From Erythrocercus mccallii (taxonomy: Eukaryota; Chordata; Aves; Passeriformes; Dicruridae): DNA of 64,000 nucleotides. The notes beneath the pieces were generated by a model, which saw nothing but the letters and a program-made list of their open reading frames with translations, ran no database searches and was not told the DNA's origin. The translations under genes and the position numbers were made by a program. Every line of letters begins with the position of its first letter. The first letter of the stretch is position 1. The stretch lies in contig VZRG01002514.1 of NCBI GenBank assembly GCA_013397435.1, positions 33,407 through 97,406 of the forward strand. Reading direction: 5' to 3'. This document shows positions 50,764 to 62,984 of the stretch, in pieces.

Positions 50764-50862
50764 GAAGGAACTGAGGGACATGGTAATTTGCTCATACACT
50801 CCAAAGGTCTGTGTCAGAGATGGAATTTTAATTTGGATCTCCTGAGTCTCTTGCAGTGCCAC
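50764..50862 (+). repeat. MIR/CORE-SINE-like remnant
   Basis: Reads aaggaactgagggacatgg, taatttgctcatacac, then ggtctgtgtcagagatgg, attttaatttggatctcctgag, ctcttgcagtgcc. This tracks the MIR 3' half (GGAACTGAGGCACAGAG, GACTTGCTCAAGGTCACAC, GGCAGAGCxGGGATTxGAACCxxGATCTCCTGA, GTGCC). Good order and spacing support the call. Confidence 0.7.
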
Positions 50863-53454
50863 TTCTGGTGTCTCAGTGAAAGCAGCCTTGAATTTCTGTC
50901 ACATTTCTGAAGGCAGAGGGCCTCACACAGGCTTCCTTCAGCTCCCATACATGACTGCAATGCCTCCGAGAGTTGCTCTGAGTGACAGGAGGCGCTTTCT
51001 TTCCCTACTGGCAAGGGAAGTGTGTTTATTATTTTTTCAGCCTGCATTTTGGAAGGTTACTTATGCAGGCTTAGAAGTTCACATGTGACTCCTCTGTGCC
51101 AGTACTCAAGAGTCATGGTCCCTGCTGCTGAATATTTGCACTGCTCTTTTGATTCACAGCTTTGAAGAGAGATCTATCAGAGAAGAGGGGGAACTGCCAC
51201 AGCTGTCTTTTCTATAAGTATTTATTTATGCTTATAAAACCAGATGGGAAAGGTGCCCATCCTGTGCTCTAGGCACTCCTGATGATTATTTAAAAGCACA
51301 GTAAAACAGAAAGACAAAACCAGTAGACTCACACAGCAGTAACCCTCGCTTAGAGCCTACATCAAAACTGAGAGAGCAATATGAAAGAGAGAGAATACCC
51401 AGGCCTCTGGGATGAAAAAAACCCCATGCATTAAGAAGCAGCCATGTTTCTAAACACCCTAGAATTTTCCAACTCTTCCAATCACAAGAGATTGGGGAAT
51501 TTTGCAAAAAAATATATGGTAGAAGTACCAAGATCAAGCAGTTTGACCATAACAGAGCAGGTCTCAAGAACATCCAGGTTTATCTATGAAATTAAAAAAA
51601 AAAAAAACCACTACTTTTTCTTGATGACTGAAGAGCTTCTCAAAATTTCTGACCTGGATGTAATTTGCTCATCGATGGTCACACATATCAGTAACTCCAT
51701 TTAAAAATCCCCCACTGGCTCTCTCTTGCTCATGCTCCTAAACATACCAGGGATAAAATATAGCAAATTTACAGTCTCTTCTCTGATCTAGTACAACAGC
51801 ATTCAAACACAGGATGCAATCATACACTTTAATGTCACTGGAGAAAAAAAAGACAACCAAAAACCAAACCAACAAAAAGATATAGACAAATGCTTTTCCT
51901 CCTCCCCCCCTCCTTCTGGGTCTTTTCTAATCATTCAGTGCCATTCACTGGAAGCTGTTGTTTTCTCCCAGGAGGTGACAGCTGCCTTGAGAGAGCATTC
52001 CTGAGGTACCCAAAGTGGCTTTCAGAGCCAGAGGTGACATTTAGATGCAGGCAGAACAAACCAGGAGGTTTAGAACACCCCACTGGAGGGGCAACTGAGA
52101 GCTCAGAGTGGCTCAGGACACAATTACAGCTCACTCAGACAGGAGGTAGGAATTGAGAACCAATTTTCAAATATCCCAGTGAAATCCCAGTCATTCCTGC
52201 TGCAATTCTTTGCCTTCCTGCAAAGAAGTTGAAGTGGCAGCCAAAAACTTGTACTGTATGTTAATTCTTTTTTTTCAAAAATCATATCCTAGTTCATCTT
52301 TTCCTTAGATGTTAGTTTTCTAGACGGTCCAGCCTGGTTTCTGTAGTTCTGGTATCTCTAAGCAAGCTTTCTGAAAAGTCTCTGCATTTGACATGTTGGA
52401 AAATATTTGGACACCATGAAGGTTCATTGAATTTACTCTTATCAGACCAATCTAAACATCTCTAAACAGATGACCAAATGCCCCTTGGGATGGGGGCAGT
52501 TTGCTAAAGTCATTGACTTTGCTTTTGAAAGGCATTTTCCAGATAAAAATACAGTCTACCTTCAGGCATCATGAACCACTTGGCCCGTGACAGAATCACA
52601 GGATTCTGAAATTTTATGTAACTATTTTTTTCCTCATGAGGTACAAACCATTTCACCCCACCCAGGTTTCCAAACTCGTATTAGCAGTGTTCTTGTATAT
52701 CTTGCATTGTCCCATTTGTCCTGCCACGTGTTCTGTTGCATTTCTCCCTGACACCACTATCATGAATGTGGTAGATGAAGGGATTGCTTCAGTCTCCTGA
52801 TGCCAAAAGCCCTGGCCTTTGCTCCTTGTCACCAACAAACTTCATGTTTTTGAGCCAAACTGGAATGGTTCTGAGTCACATTATTGTTAATTTGCACCTG
52901 TGAACATCAGTTCCACTGCCTTGTGCTTTTTCAGTTCAATCCCAGCTGAGTTCTCCTGTTGGTTTTGAATGGGCACAAGGTAGGGCAACCAACAGTGTGC
53001 CCTGGGACTCACCTGGCCCTAGGCAATTTAGGGAGAACCAGTGGGTTGGCATAACAATCACTAATTACTCAGGTGACACAGAGACAAGTCAAAAACAGAG
53101 ACAAGTTGAACTGAATTCAAATAAAAAACCAACAGTTCAGAAAACATAATAGAGCCAATTCACTTTGGGATGACAGAAATATCTGAGGCCTCACTTTCTT
53201 AATTAGCACTTACTGTAACTTTTCAACCCTCAGAAAGGAAAGCACATCAATATTACCATGTGTGCTGGTTTTGCATTAATTGATTTGTGGTGAAGTGGGG
53301 AAAAGTTTGGCCCAGTTCCTGATAAACACAAATTTTCAAATACTAGATTTTCACATGGGAAAAAATGTTTACATTTGGTTTCTCTTTAACTGCAGAGTGG
53401 GAAAGAATCCTAGGCATAAATGTATGAACCTCCAGCTTACTTCTGCTTTTAGAT
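50863..53454. other. Noncoding AT-rich block
   Basis: Nothing recognised apart from an A14 run at 51594-51607 and C-rich or A-rich short tracts (51841-51912). Confidence 0.5.
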
Positions 53455-53580
53455 AGAGGGATGGAGGCACAAAGCAACTGAGCTCTGACTGATCCAAGGA
53501 CACAAAAACCTAGTAAATCACCCGAATTACTCTCTGGAGCCAGGAATTCTGACTGTTTGTCCACTGCTGTAATGACTAAA
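53455..53580 (+). repeat. MIR/CORE-SINE-like remnant
   Basis: Contains agagggatggaggcacaaagcaactgag, ctgatccaaggacacaaaaacctagtaaatc, ggagccaggaattctgactg and tgtccactgctgtaatgac. These parallel the MIR 3' region (GATGAGGxxACTGAGGCACAGAG, CCCAAGGTCACACAGCTAGTAA, AGCCxGGATTCxxAC, GTCCACTxCxCTA). Order is preserved. Confidence 0.6.
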
Positions 53581-56500
53581 TAATGATGCCAGCCATGATA
53601 AAACCATATAAGAGGAGAAGGTGGGCGTTAGAACACCTGCAATTAGCAACAGCTAGGCTAATCTTATGTAGTCTGTGTAATCCAAACACTTGGAAAATAC
53701 TTTCTCCAACCCACAGAGGAAAATTGTATCACTCTATACTCCTACAATGCATTGTACTACATTCCTTGTTAAAACAGTATCAACAGTTAGTGTAACACTC
53801 TTTACTAGCATATTCTTAAATTGGAAATAGGAAATGAGTAATAACACAAGCAACAGCATCTCCTGTGTTACTTTTGTGTGTGTTTGCAATATATTAGTGA
53901 GGTGTGCCACTGCTCTGAATCAGCAAGAGAGACGCCAGGTCATTTGAGTCCTGGTGACATTAAATTGAAACCAAAGGTCACCCTTCTGTTTCTCTCCTGC
54001 TTTCAGGGGCATTGCATCAATAAATAAAGACAGGACTTCCATGCTGGAAAAGAGTTAATGTCCACAGAACCGACATTTAAATGAAGGGATTAAAATACTG
54101 TAAACTTAACAAGCAAAATGGATCTCAGATAGAATTGACTTTGGAATACGGGTCTAGGCATGCCTCAGTGCTGCTTTAGGCAAGTCTCTCACCATCACAT
54201 TGCAATAGAAACTGGAAGGGATCTTTCAGCTGATACTTGGGCAAATGAACAGGAACTTATTCTTAACTCTTTTGTTTCCTAACTGTTGAACTGTTCCAAT
54301 AGCTATTTGCATTCAAACAGCTCCAAGCATTCCCATGAAGAACACAGAAATAGAAAAATCAAACTTGAGGCCTTTTAAGACTTAGTTGATTCTGGATATA
54401 CATAGACGTAACTTGCATCAGTTTCAAAAGGAATTGCCTGGCTTATGCCATGGACGAGTGTGACCTTTGAGTGTGTTTGTTTTGTATACTAACTCAAATA
54501 TATGCAGGTATGAGCTCAGAATAGTCCCTTTGAAGTTAGGTCTGGAGCAAGAGGTTAAGGAGGCAGTAAGGCAGCTTTGTCCACAGCCATACCATTTAAA
54601 TAAATTACAAAACCTCAAAGTAAAGTAATCTCTGAAGAATTTAAGAAAGGAACTTAAGTACTTAATATTTTTGGCCTATCATTTCAGTTTAGGATTTTTC
54701 CCGTTGCTTCAGTTAATATTCTGATTTATTATTTTGCTGATATATTGCTGACATATTTGAATTCTCAATGACACTAACACACAAAATCACACGATGTACC
54801 ATCTTGATCCTCCAGACCAGGAATGAGAGTGTGTCCTCAGGCTGTGAGGCCTTTTTCTCCCCTCATATCCCATCCACTCCATTCTCAGCGAAGTCCCAGT
54901 GCCGGGGGCCCTCTCTGGTGAAGCCTGAAAGCCCAGTGATTCACAGTGATTCACTCTTGGCCATTTAAGCCTTCATAGGAATCGGGCGGCACTACAGTAA
55001 GGTTAGGCTACATCCCCAGAGACAGTCTGCAACTTGTCCCTTTGATAACTGCAGCTACAGTGACATGAATCCCTCCCTTTTCTCCTGCAGTTCCAAGCCA
55101 TCAGGTGTGCTTTAACAAGCCAGGTAAAACCAAAACCATTCTCAACAGCCCACTTTAAATTAACGAAGCTCCATTTCCCTGACAATGCAGCACTTTGCAA
55201 TGGGCCCTGATGACCAGGGCTCACTATTCCAAGCTTGGCTATTGCTTTGTTCTGGTGATGTTATTTTATATAGGAAATAGATGAAAAGATGAAATGTAAC
55301 TCACTCACTCCCTCCACAGTGGGATGGGGAAGAGAAGCAGAATGGTAAAAGTGGGAAAACTCATGAGCTTTCATGAAATAAAGACAGTTTTATAGGTAAA
55401 GCAAAATGGATTCCCCCTTCCCAATGGTGGGCAGGTGTTCAGCCATGCCCAGCACAGCCAGGCTCCATCACATGTAACTGTGACCAGGGAAGGCAAACGT
55501 CATCACTCCAAACATCCTCCCTTCCACCTTCTTGCCCAGCTTTATAACTGAGCCTGATGCCCTATGGTGAGGAATGTCCCTCTGGGGTCAGCTGTCCTGG
55601 CTGTGTCCTTCCCAGCTTCTTGTGCTCTCCCAGCCTCCCCACTGATGGGGTTGAGAGGCAGAAAAGGCCTTGGCTCTGTGCAAGCCCTGCTCAGCAATAA
55701 TGAAAACATCCCTGTATTACCAGCACTGTTTCCAGCACAAATCCAAAACACAGCCCTACCAATTCCTGTGAAGAAAATTAACTCAAGCCCAGTCAAAACC
55801 AGCACAGCCAGTAATTCTCAGAGCTTGAAGCAAGTGCACTTGCTATCTTTAATAATACCCATTTGCTTCTTGCCTCCTCCTACTCAGGCCTGTGACAGCC
55901 CGCCCCTGCTCCATTTTAAGAAGATAAAGCTACAAAGTATGGATAAAGATGCAGGTTAGGGATATAGCTGTTATCACTATATGTAGTGATATAACAGTTG
56001 GCCACAGGTAAGTAGTTTCTATTTTATCTTAAGATGAAGCTCTCTCTCCAGCTTAAGTTTGGATGACCTTTCCGTTTCTCTTGCTGAATTCCATGCTCAA
56101 GTGCCATATGGATCCCATGTCAGCTACTCCTACTGTGAGTGTCACACACACCAACTGGTGTGCTTTCCCAAGCACTGGAAAATGAGAATGGCTTATTTCT
56201 TTCTCCTGTGGTTAGTACAAAGAGTTAAAATTCTATGTTTCTTGCAGTATATAAACTTTAACAGTGTTCATATGATGCATGTAGACAGGTAATAAATTGT
56301 ATGGCAGACAGGGCTGTTAAAGAATAGCAAAAAGGCTCTTACTTAGTTTCTTCATTGTCATTCTTGATTATTGATACTTTTCCAATTGGGAAAACCTGAT
56401 TCATAAGCTCCCATATGTCACAGCTTGGAGTAACTTCTGAGCAGTGGCTGGTGAACTGGCTTTGTCACAACAGGCAGAAAGAAAGGGCGCTGCTGCTGGC

Positions 56501-59026
56501 AGTTCAGTACAGCTAAGTGACAACGAGACTGGGAACGAATATCGACTAGAAGAATTCAAAGAAAAAGCTTGACAACAGCTTCAGGTGCCAGACAAAGCTG
56601 TCTTGCAGAGCATATGCCAACTTCTGATGACTACACACAATATGTAGGTCCTTGGTTCCTTAATCAAGTTATTTTCAGCAAAGGGATATATATCTTGTAT
56701 TTATGTTACTTGCCATGATGTATAAATTAAAATTTTTAGCTGGTTATGTGCTCTGCAACCTAACTAAACCACAGACAAATCTTGTCTTTTACCAATATAC
56801 TAAAGGTGTGTTTTAAGACATCAAGATACTATTAAAACACAAAGAGTTTTTTCTATGGTGGTGATCTCATAGAAATGCAATACTGAAATTATCTCTGCTC
56901 AGGGTATTGATCATAAGGCCCTAATCAATTTGATTTCCTCGGTTCAGTATTTTAGCCTGCCATCCCTCAGGTCTTCCTTTTTCATATACATCCTTTACAT
57001 CTCTATGTACAACCATAATTGCTGCTATATACTGGCAATGAATGAATTTCAGTAGCAAAGGATGGTTATCACAGACACATGGAAAACCTAGGAGACATCA
57101 CAGAAATTATCACTTTATGAACAAATTATCTGAATTCCAGTATTTTTAAATATTTCTGACCTTGGTAGGACTGTTTCAAGTCAGAAGATACTTTCTATGG
57201 GACATTTTTCTATGGACCAAATGTACTTGTTTGCCATTTTGAATGATTTTGGATATAAATTTTCTCTATTTTGGATCAAGAGGACTATTAAATCAGACAG
57301 ATAAACAGGTAAAAATCTTTAGCCATACCCAGCTATAGAGACTCCAGCTATCTCAAGTGTCTGTCAGTGCTGCTTAGCAGCAAGGCATGCTGTGAAAGGC
57401 TTGTTTACTAATATTTGCAAGACTACAACAGATGTACAAAATGAGCTAGGCTACAGTGAACATTAAGAAAGGGCAGCTGATTGTTTAATCTAGAGGGAGG
57501 GAATTTGCTAGAAACACCACTAGCTGCTTGCTGGCATGGAAATTTTTAAAGTCAAGAGGAATATTCTCTATAGCATCACCCCTTCCTTTCAGATTTGTGC
57601 TTTTTTCTCCCCAAAATCCCTGAAGCTGAACTATGGATTTTTGTGTATGGGAAGGTCTGGCTGGTGATCGCTGTTGGTTTACCAAAACTTTTGTGATTTG
57701 ACTATTTGTATGTAAAATATGCAACAGCAAGAAGGAAAAATGCATGCAGAGACAATGTTTGAATGCTAGATATAGACAGGAGGGATCCTGCAGAGAGATG
57801 AAATCAATCTAGGGATAAGTGGGGTACTTTAATGCTTCAGGAAGCTCAACATGTGTTAAAGGGAAACATTTTAGAATTGACTGTACACATCTCATTGGTT
57901 TATTCATGGTTAGGTTTACACAGTAGCCATTAGTCCTTTTTCTTATTGGCTAATACAACAGATTTTCGTGGCTGTGAGTATATACACATACAAAAATATA
58001 TATGTGAGATACTATACTTCTCAATTCAGATTGCATCTAAAATCCAGCTCCTGTAGTTTCACACTTCTGTAAGTCTCACCTGCTTTGTTATGACCCTGTT
58101 CAGTTGGTACAGAAAGCTACAACCCTGGCCTCAAAAATTTACTTTCCAGTTTAGAAAAAAAGTACTTTAATCAGTGATAACAGGTATCAGGGGAAAGAGG
58201 AAGAATAATACAGGTGATAAGATTAGGCAATTACATAAGTTAACAAAATTATTTTGATTTTAGAATTTCCCCATCAAATCTTAATACCTAATATTTTGTT
58301 AATGGTTTTTAATAACCATTTCAAAATCAGCTTTGCCCAAATGAGCAGTCCTGAACTCTCAAGAGTGCCAAAAAGTGATTTTGAAATTTTAAATGCATTG
58401 CATTTGTGGATTCTGTCTCAAGCTACCTCCCAGGACCAGACACCAACAATGCATAGAACACCCAGTGATTTCTGTAAACAGTCTTAAGTTGAACAGCCAC
58501 CTAATACCAAAAGTCCCACAAACACCAGCTGCTTTTGGAAGTATGTGCATTGTCTATTTTAGTTCCTTTTTTTAGATTCACACATACAATGATCTAAAGC
58601 TCTTTCAGTTCTCATTATCAGACCATTTTCAAAATCATACATTCTCACAGTGTCAGAGCTCTTGTTCTCTCCTGCAGCAAAGGTCTCTCATGCTGTAGCT
58701 ATAGAGGTCTGCAGGCCTGATCTCTTGAAAACATCCTGCCATCGGTATACTTTTTGTCCTCAAACAAGGAATAGCAAGCTGCCATTCTGCTTTCCTCTGA
58801 GCCATATGCTTCAGCATCTTGAAAGCATCCAAGCCAAGACTTCCTTTGCTTAGCTTGAACCTTTGAAATGAGATAACCTCACAGTCCCAATCATATACTT
58901 CTGGATTTTTTATTTCTGACTTTTGTGCAAATTGAGGTTTATAACTCAAGCATTTTTGTATGTGTATATAACTCACTCAAATTATGCTCCTAAAGTTTTG
59001 AATCTGACCGTGTTAACCTTCCGCAG
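53581..59026. other. Noncoding AT-rich block
   Basis: No coding exon or RNA gene recognised. A possible old SINE trace lies near 58118-58150 (ccctggcctcaaaaatttactttccagtttag, similar to CCTGCCCCAAAGAGCTTACAATCTAA). It also contains the hairpin at 55968-55997, a consensus donor just after it at 56008, and scattered TA-rich simple sequence (57979-58005). Confidence 0.45.
55968..55997. repeat. Short inverted repeat (hairpin)
   Basis: The left arm CTGTTATCACTA and the right arm TAGTGATATAACAG are complementary except for a two-base insertion (AT) in the right arm, separated by TATG. It lies 10 bases upstream of a splice-donor-like ACAG|GTAAGTAG. No biological role is known. Confidence 0.8.
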
Positions 59027-59118
59027 TGTGCTTTTATCAAAATAGCTGCTGGTGACAAAGCTGAGAGGGGAAACCCCAGGACATGCACCATATGGTGACA
59101 GGGACAGCAACAGAAACG
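59027..59118 (+). other. Exon-like segment, 92 bases
   Basis: The acceptor-like GTGTTAACCTTCCGCAG (AG at 59025-59026) precedes 92 bases that end at AACG|GTAAGAAA (GT at 59119). One frame stays open for 23 codons before TGA; the other two stop early. If real it is a noncoding or terminal-coding exon. Both splice signals are good, but no homology supports it. Confidence 0.2.
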
Positions 59119-59316
59119 GTAAGAAATAGTAATTACTAAATAAAACAATCCTTCATGGTTTCAAAATGGCTTTTCCAGGAAGTATTAATACCTCCTGGTT
59201 AATTCTTCCTTGTGACTACTTGGTTCTCAATAAACATATCTCTTTCTCAACTTTGGGAAAAGTTTTTTTTCCTCCTTCTGCCTTTTTTTAACATTTGAAA
59301 TGTAAGTAGTATTATA

Positions 59317-59358
59317 GTAACCATGGTATCCTGATGACATAATGGTTACCATGAGAAC
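59317..59358. promoter_or_regulatory. Paired X-box-like (RFX-type) motifs
   Basis: GTAACCATGGTATC (59317-59330) and GTTACCATGAGAAC (59345-59358) both resemble the X-box recognised by RFX factors (GTNRCC, short spacer, RGYAAC), with starts 28 bases apart. The first is a near palindrome. Two such sites in a short interval are less expected than one, but no gene start is visible nearby. Confidence 0.3.
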
Positions 59359-60317
59359 AAAGCTGAAATAGTGTCATTAGAGCCCCTTCTCTCTGCTGTG
59401 TGTTGAGTTTTATATTTAATAGAGATGGACAAACTGCTGCCACCCAGCCTGGCCAGTTCTATCTGGCTTCATGGTTTCAAAGCTCGTAAAAGCAGAGCTG
59501 CCCTGTGCTGCTGCCTTCTGCCTTGGTACAGTTAGTTTTGCTTCAGGGCAGCTGTGCCACCAGCTTATAAGGTAGGTCTGCATAGCAGCAGGTAAGAGGA
59601 TAACTGTTGTAACAGGTTCCCTCGGGACAGTGGCATTTGTCATGTCCCTTGGGCATCCTCCAGTATAGCCCTTGGCCATGAATAAAATGGTGGTTCTTGG
59701 TCTCCATTTGCCAGACAAACCAGATTTTCAATATTTTTTACTGGACTGTGCTGGAATATTTCTCTGCTAGCCTGTACAGGGTCTCTCAGTGCATGATTGC
59801 CTGTTGTCCAGTCCTGCAATCACCTCTGCCCAGAGTGCTCTGGACCCGCAAAGGAATCCACTGGCCACTGCCAAAATGCTGTACCCAGAGGGTAGCTACA
59901 GCTTCAGACCAGTAAAAGTTATTCCCAGCTAGTTTCCTCAGAGAAGATCCTCTCTTTTACTGCAAGAACCACTGGACATGACTCACTGCATATTGTTTGT
60001 TCATTTTGCTATATATATTTCCCAAATGCTATTTTAAGTTGCATTTCTCCCTTATGCTCCTACCAAGTTTACTGCATGAAAACAACCCTCCAGTTTTAAT
60101 TTCATATTTAACCAAAACAAACGTGGCGTGGCTCTGTTCACTTCAGAAAAGCTATCTGGATTTGTATTCTGCATGAATATAAGAAAGTTGGTCAGAAGAA
60201 AAGACATGGAAAGTACTACAAAACAAAGGGGGCAATGAAGCAGGCAGCATTTCAAACAAAGTTCCCTGCATTCTGCTTGTGTTTCCTCACCAACCCAATT
60301 CACTTCCTGCAGATGGT

Positions 60318-60750
60318 TCACATGCATTTTCTTCCTCCTCTAACCAGAATCCACTGCACAGACTCTTCCCAAAGATTCTGGCCATAACCTGCTCTGGCTG
60401 ACAGGCCCAGCTCCCTCATTCTCATAGGAGAGATGCTCCAGACCTGGAACCATCTTTGTAGCCCTTCACCGGACCCACTCCAGGAGCTCCGTGTCTCTCT
60501 TGTGCTGAGGAGCCCAGAGCTCACACAGTACCCCAGGTGAGCCTTCACCAGGGCTGAGCAGAGGCACAGAATCACCTCCCTCGACCTGCTGGCAATGCTC
60601 TTCCTAATGCCCCGGGACACCATTGGCCTTCTTGGTCCCCAGGACACACTGCTGGCTCTTGGACAGCTTGCTGTCCAGCAGGACCCCAGGTACTTCTCCG
60701 CAGAGCTGCCCCCCAGCAGATCAACCAAGGTCAAATGGGTCTCATGTCCA
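60318..60750 (-). mobile_element. CR1 LINE internal fragment (C-terminal ORF2, antisense to window)
   Basis: Seen on the minus strand: an open frame across 60734-60318 reads DLLGGSSAEKYLG and then IRKSIASRSREVIL, SALVKAHLGYCV and MRELGLS. These correspond to the CR1 polymerase end (SSAEKDLG, IRKSIASRSREVI, YSALVRPHLEYCVQFW, LRELGLF). Between the first two blocks the correct frame is displaced: the expected VLLDSKLSKSQQC and KKANG words appear in another frame, so compensating indels have shifted it and back. The fragment lacks the 3'UTR, so it was either truncated at both ends or later broken. It is a dead copy and encodes no functional enzyme. Confidence 0.9.
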
Positions 60751-62880
60751 GCAGGTGAAACAGGAAATAACCTGTATAGTCAAATACTTCACTCTAAGCA
60801 AGGTAAAACTTTTATACAAAATTCACCAATAGCTTCTGTTCTACAGCTGTATCAGTGGGTGCCCTCATAATTATTTACATCTTCTGAACACTACTTCAAA
60901 CCTGCCTCATCAGTTGTGCTTCACCCAAAATTCATCTCAAAGTTGATCCCAGCTGTAATCCTGAGTCAGCAACCTCTGCCTGCCCAGCAGGGAGCTGCTG
61001 CCAGGGTCAACACTAAAGTCCCTGGCATGGCTGGCAATATACCCAACTTGCTGGTCACCGAGTCTCCACTCTCTGCCCCGTGTTTGGTGTTGGCCTTACC
61101 AGAGTCTCAACCCTTAAACCCTTCCTAACTGTGTCAGGGTGACAAAACACCAGAGCAAACCTAGGTTGCCACCAGCCTAACCCAAGTTCATCACACCCTC
61201 ATAGCTCATCCATGTATCCAATCTCAAATTATAGTCCCTTTTTTTTGACATAATTTTAACAGCAAGTAGGTGGTTAACCAATTCCACCTTGTTCTCTGCA
61301 GAGTACAGGGTACCCAAATTTTGTTATTCAAAATCAGTTCAGGCAGATTTGGGATGTTTTTCAGCAAAAAAAAAATTGCAGAGAACCACATGGGGTTTTG
61401 ATGTCATTCATCCTGCACTTTGGTATGCACAAAAAGCAAAAAGATTTCTCAGAATAAAGCAGAGAAACCCTGCTGCCAGGCTCAAAACTCTGCAAAGCTA
61501 CTGTGAACCCTTGGTAGTGAGCAATAGATGGCTGGTACAGTAGGTTGGAGCATTTGGGAATAAGGAAAGCTGATTCCATGGTCCACTGCAGTCTTTCTGA
61601 AATCTCAGAGGAGGTCCCATCACAAGATGATTCCAGGTTTTCATAACACTTACTTTGGAAGGGAAGAGTATACTGACCTAGTGCAGCAGTAACTGATGAG
61701 TTTAGTTTTGCCTTACATCAAACTGACTCACCCTCCTCTGATACCAACTCACAATTCTCTCTTAATTGGGAAAATCACTAGGATAGTACTCACTGCCAGA
61801 ATTCTGGGTCATAAAGTCATTCTCTGACTCAGAAGAAGGTTTACAACAGCTGTGGCAGTGATATGTACTGTAGGTGAGTCATGTTGAACTATTACCACAA
61901 ACATAAGAATCTTATAAAACAAATAGATAAAGGATTGCACTGCTTTATCTAAATTATAATGATACATTCATTGTTATATAGCAAAAGATTTGACAATGCT
62001 ATATTGTCCACTCAGTTTTCAGGAACACAAAATTTAAAAAATGAAGTTCCTAAGACACTTCTCCCTAGAGAAATCAAAAGCAGCTTTTTTTAAATTCAGG
62101 GGCTAAATTTTCAGCTGATACAAAATTTCTGGCAGGCATTAAATTAGTGGAGGCATACTGGTTTAAAACCACTCAGAATGTGATTCTAGATTCATGGGAC
62201 AAAACCCCATGTTTATTGATTATGTAACTGCAAATGCAGCTATGTCTCAAGTGCAGCATGCAATGCATGTATCAGCGTATAACAAAATTTTCTATGCATA
62301 TTCAGAAATAGAAAATGTTCTTTTCAATTTAAATTGTATGTGATTTAAAGAAATAAATACTTTTGGGTGTTCATATCAAGAATTCCAGTGAATAAAATCA
62401 AGAAAATACATAAAATATTAATTTAAGGAATTACTGATTTTAGTGAATGGATGGTGAGGTAACCACTTACTTTGTAGGCCCCCACTACCTGAACATTTAA
62501 TCCTTTGACTGTGCAGTAAGGCTACTAAAACTAATACCACAAACCAAACTCAACAATAGTCATGCCAAAGCACTGGGACAACCTCTGGTCTCCAGCCAGA
62601 GATTGTGAAGTGTGTGTTTAACAAGTCACAAGCACTTTTGGGACAACTGATCTGAACGAAAAAAGCATTACAAGGCTACCCCACAGTACCAACTAATCAC
62701 TGGGAAAACCAAGTGGGCTTTAAATGAATTTTGAGATTGTTTCCTCCCTCCTATTACTTCTGGACAAGAGTCCTAAGTCATGTATTAGGTGCTGGGTTTT
62801 TATGAGTACAAAACGATTTGTCTTTGGTGGAGCAGAGTGGGTTTATAGATGAGCACCTAACCAGTTGTTGTGGCATCTCT
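60751..62880. other. Noncoding AT-rich block before the right-hand CpG island
   Basis: No gene, RNA gene or repeat body recognised. Base composition stays AT-rich to about 62870 and then shifts sharply. Confidence 0.5.
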
Positions 62881-62984
62881 AAGGCCACATTCGCGTCGCG
62901 TCTCTGGCTTGAGAAGGCATCAACCTCCCACCTTCTGCTCTGTGGGAACAAACCCACCAGAGGCATCGCAGTGTCTTCAGGCGG

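Noticed and set aside
53268..53330. TGTGCTGGTTTTG word resembling the start of an avian retroviral LTR
   Set aside because: Only about 14 bases agree; no LTR end, primer-binding site or target duplication is visible.
56485..56510. REST/NRSF-like site (GGGCGCTGCTGCTGG...)
   Set aside because: Matches only the GGCGCTG half of the motif; the rest does not fit.
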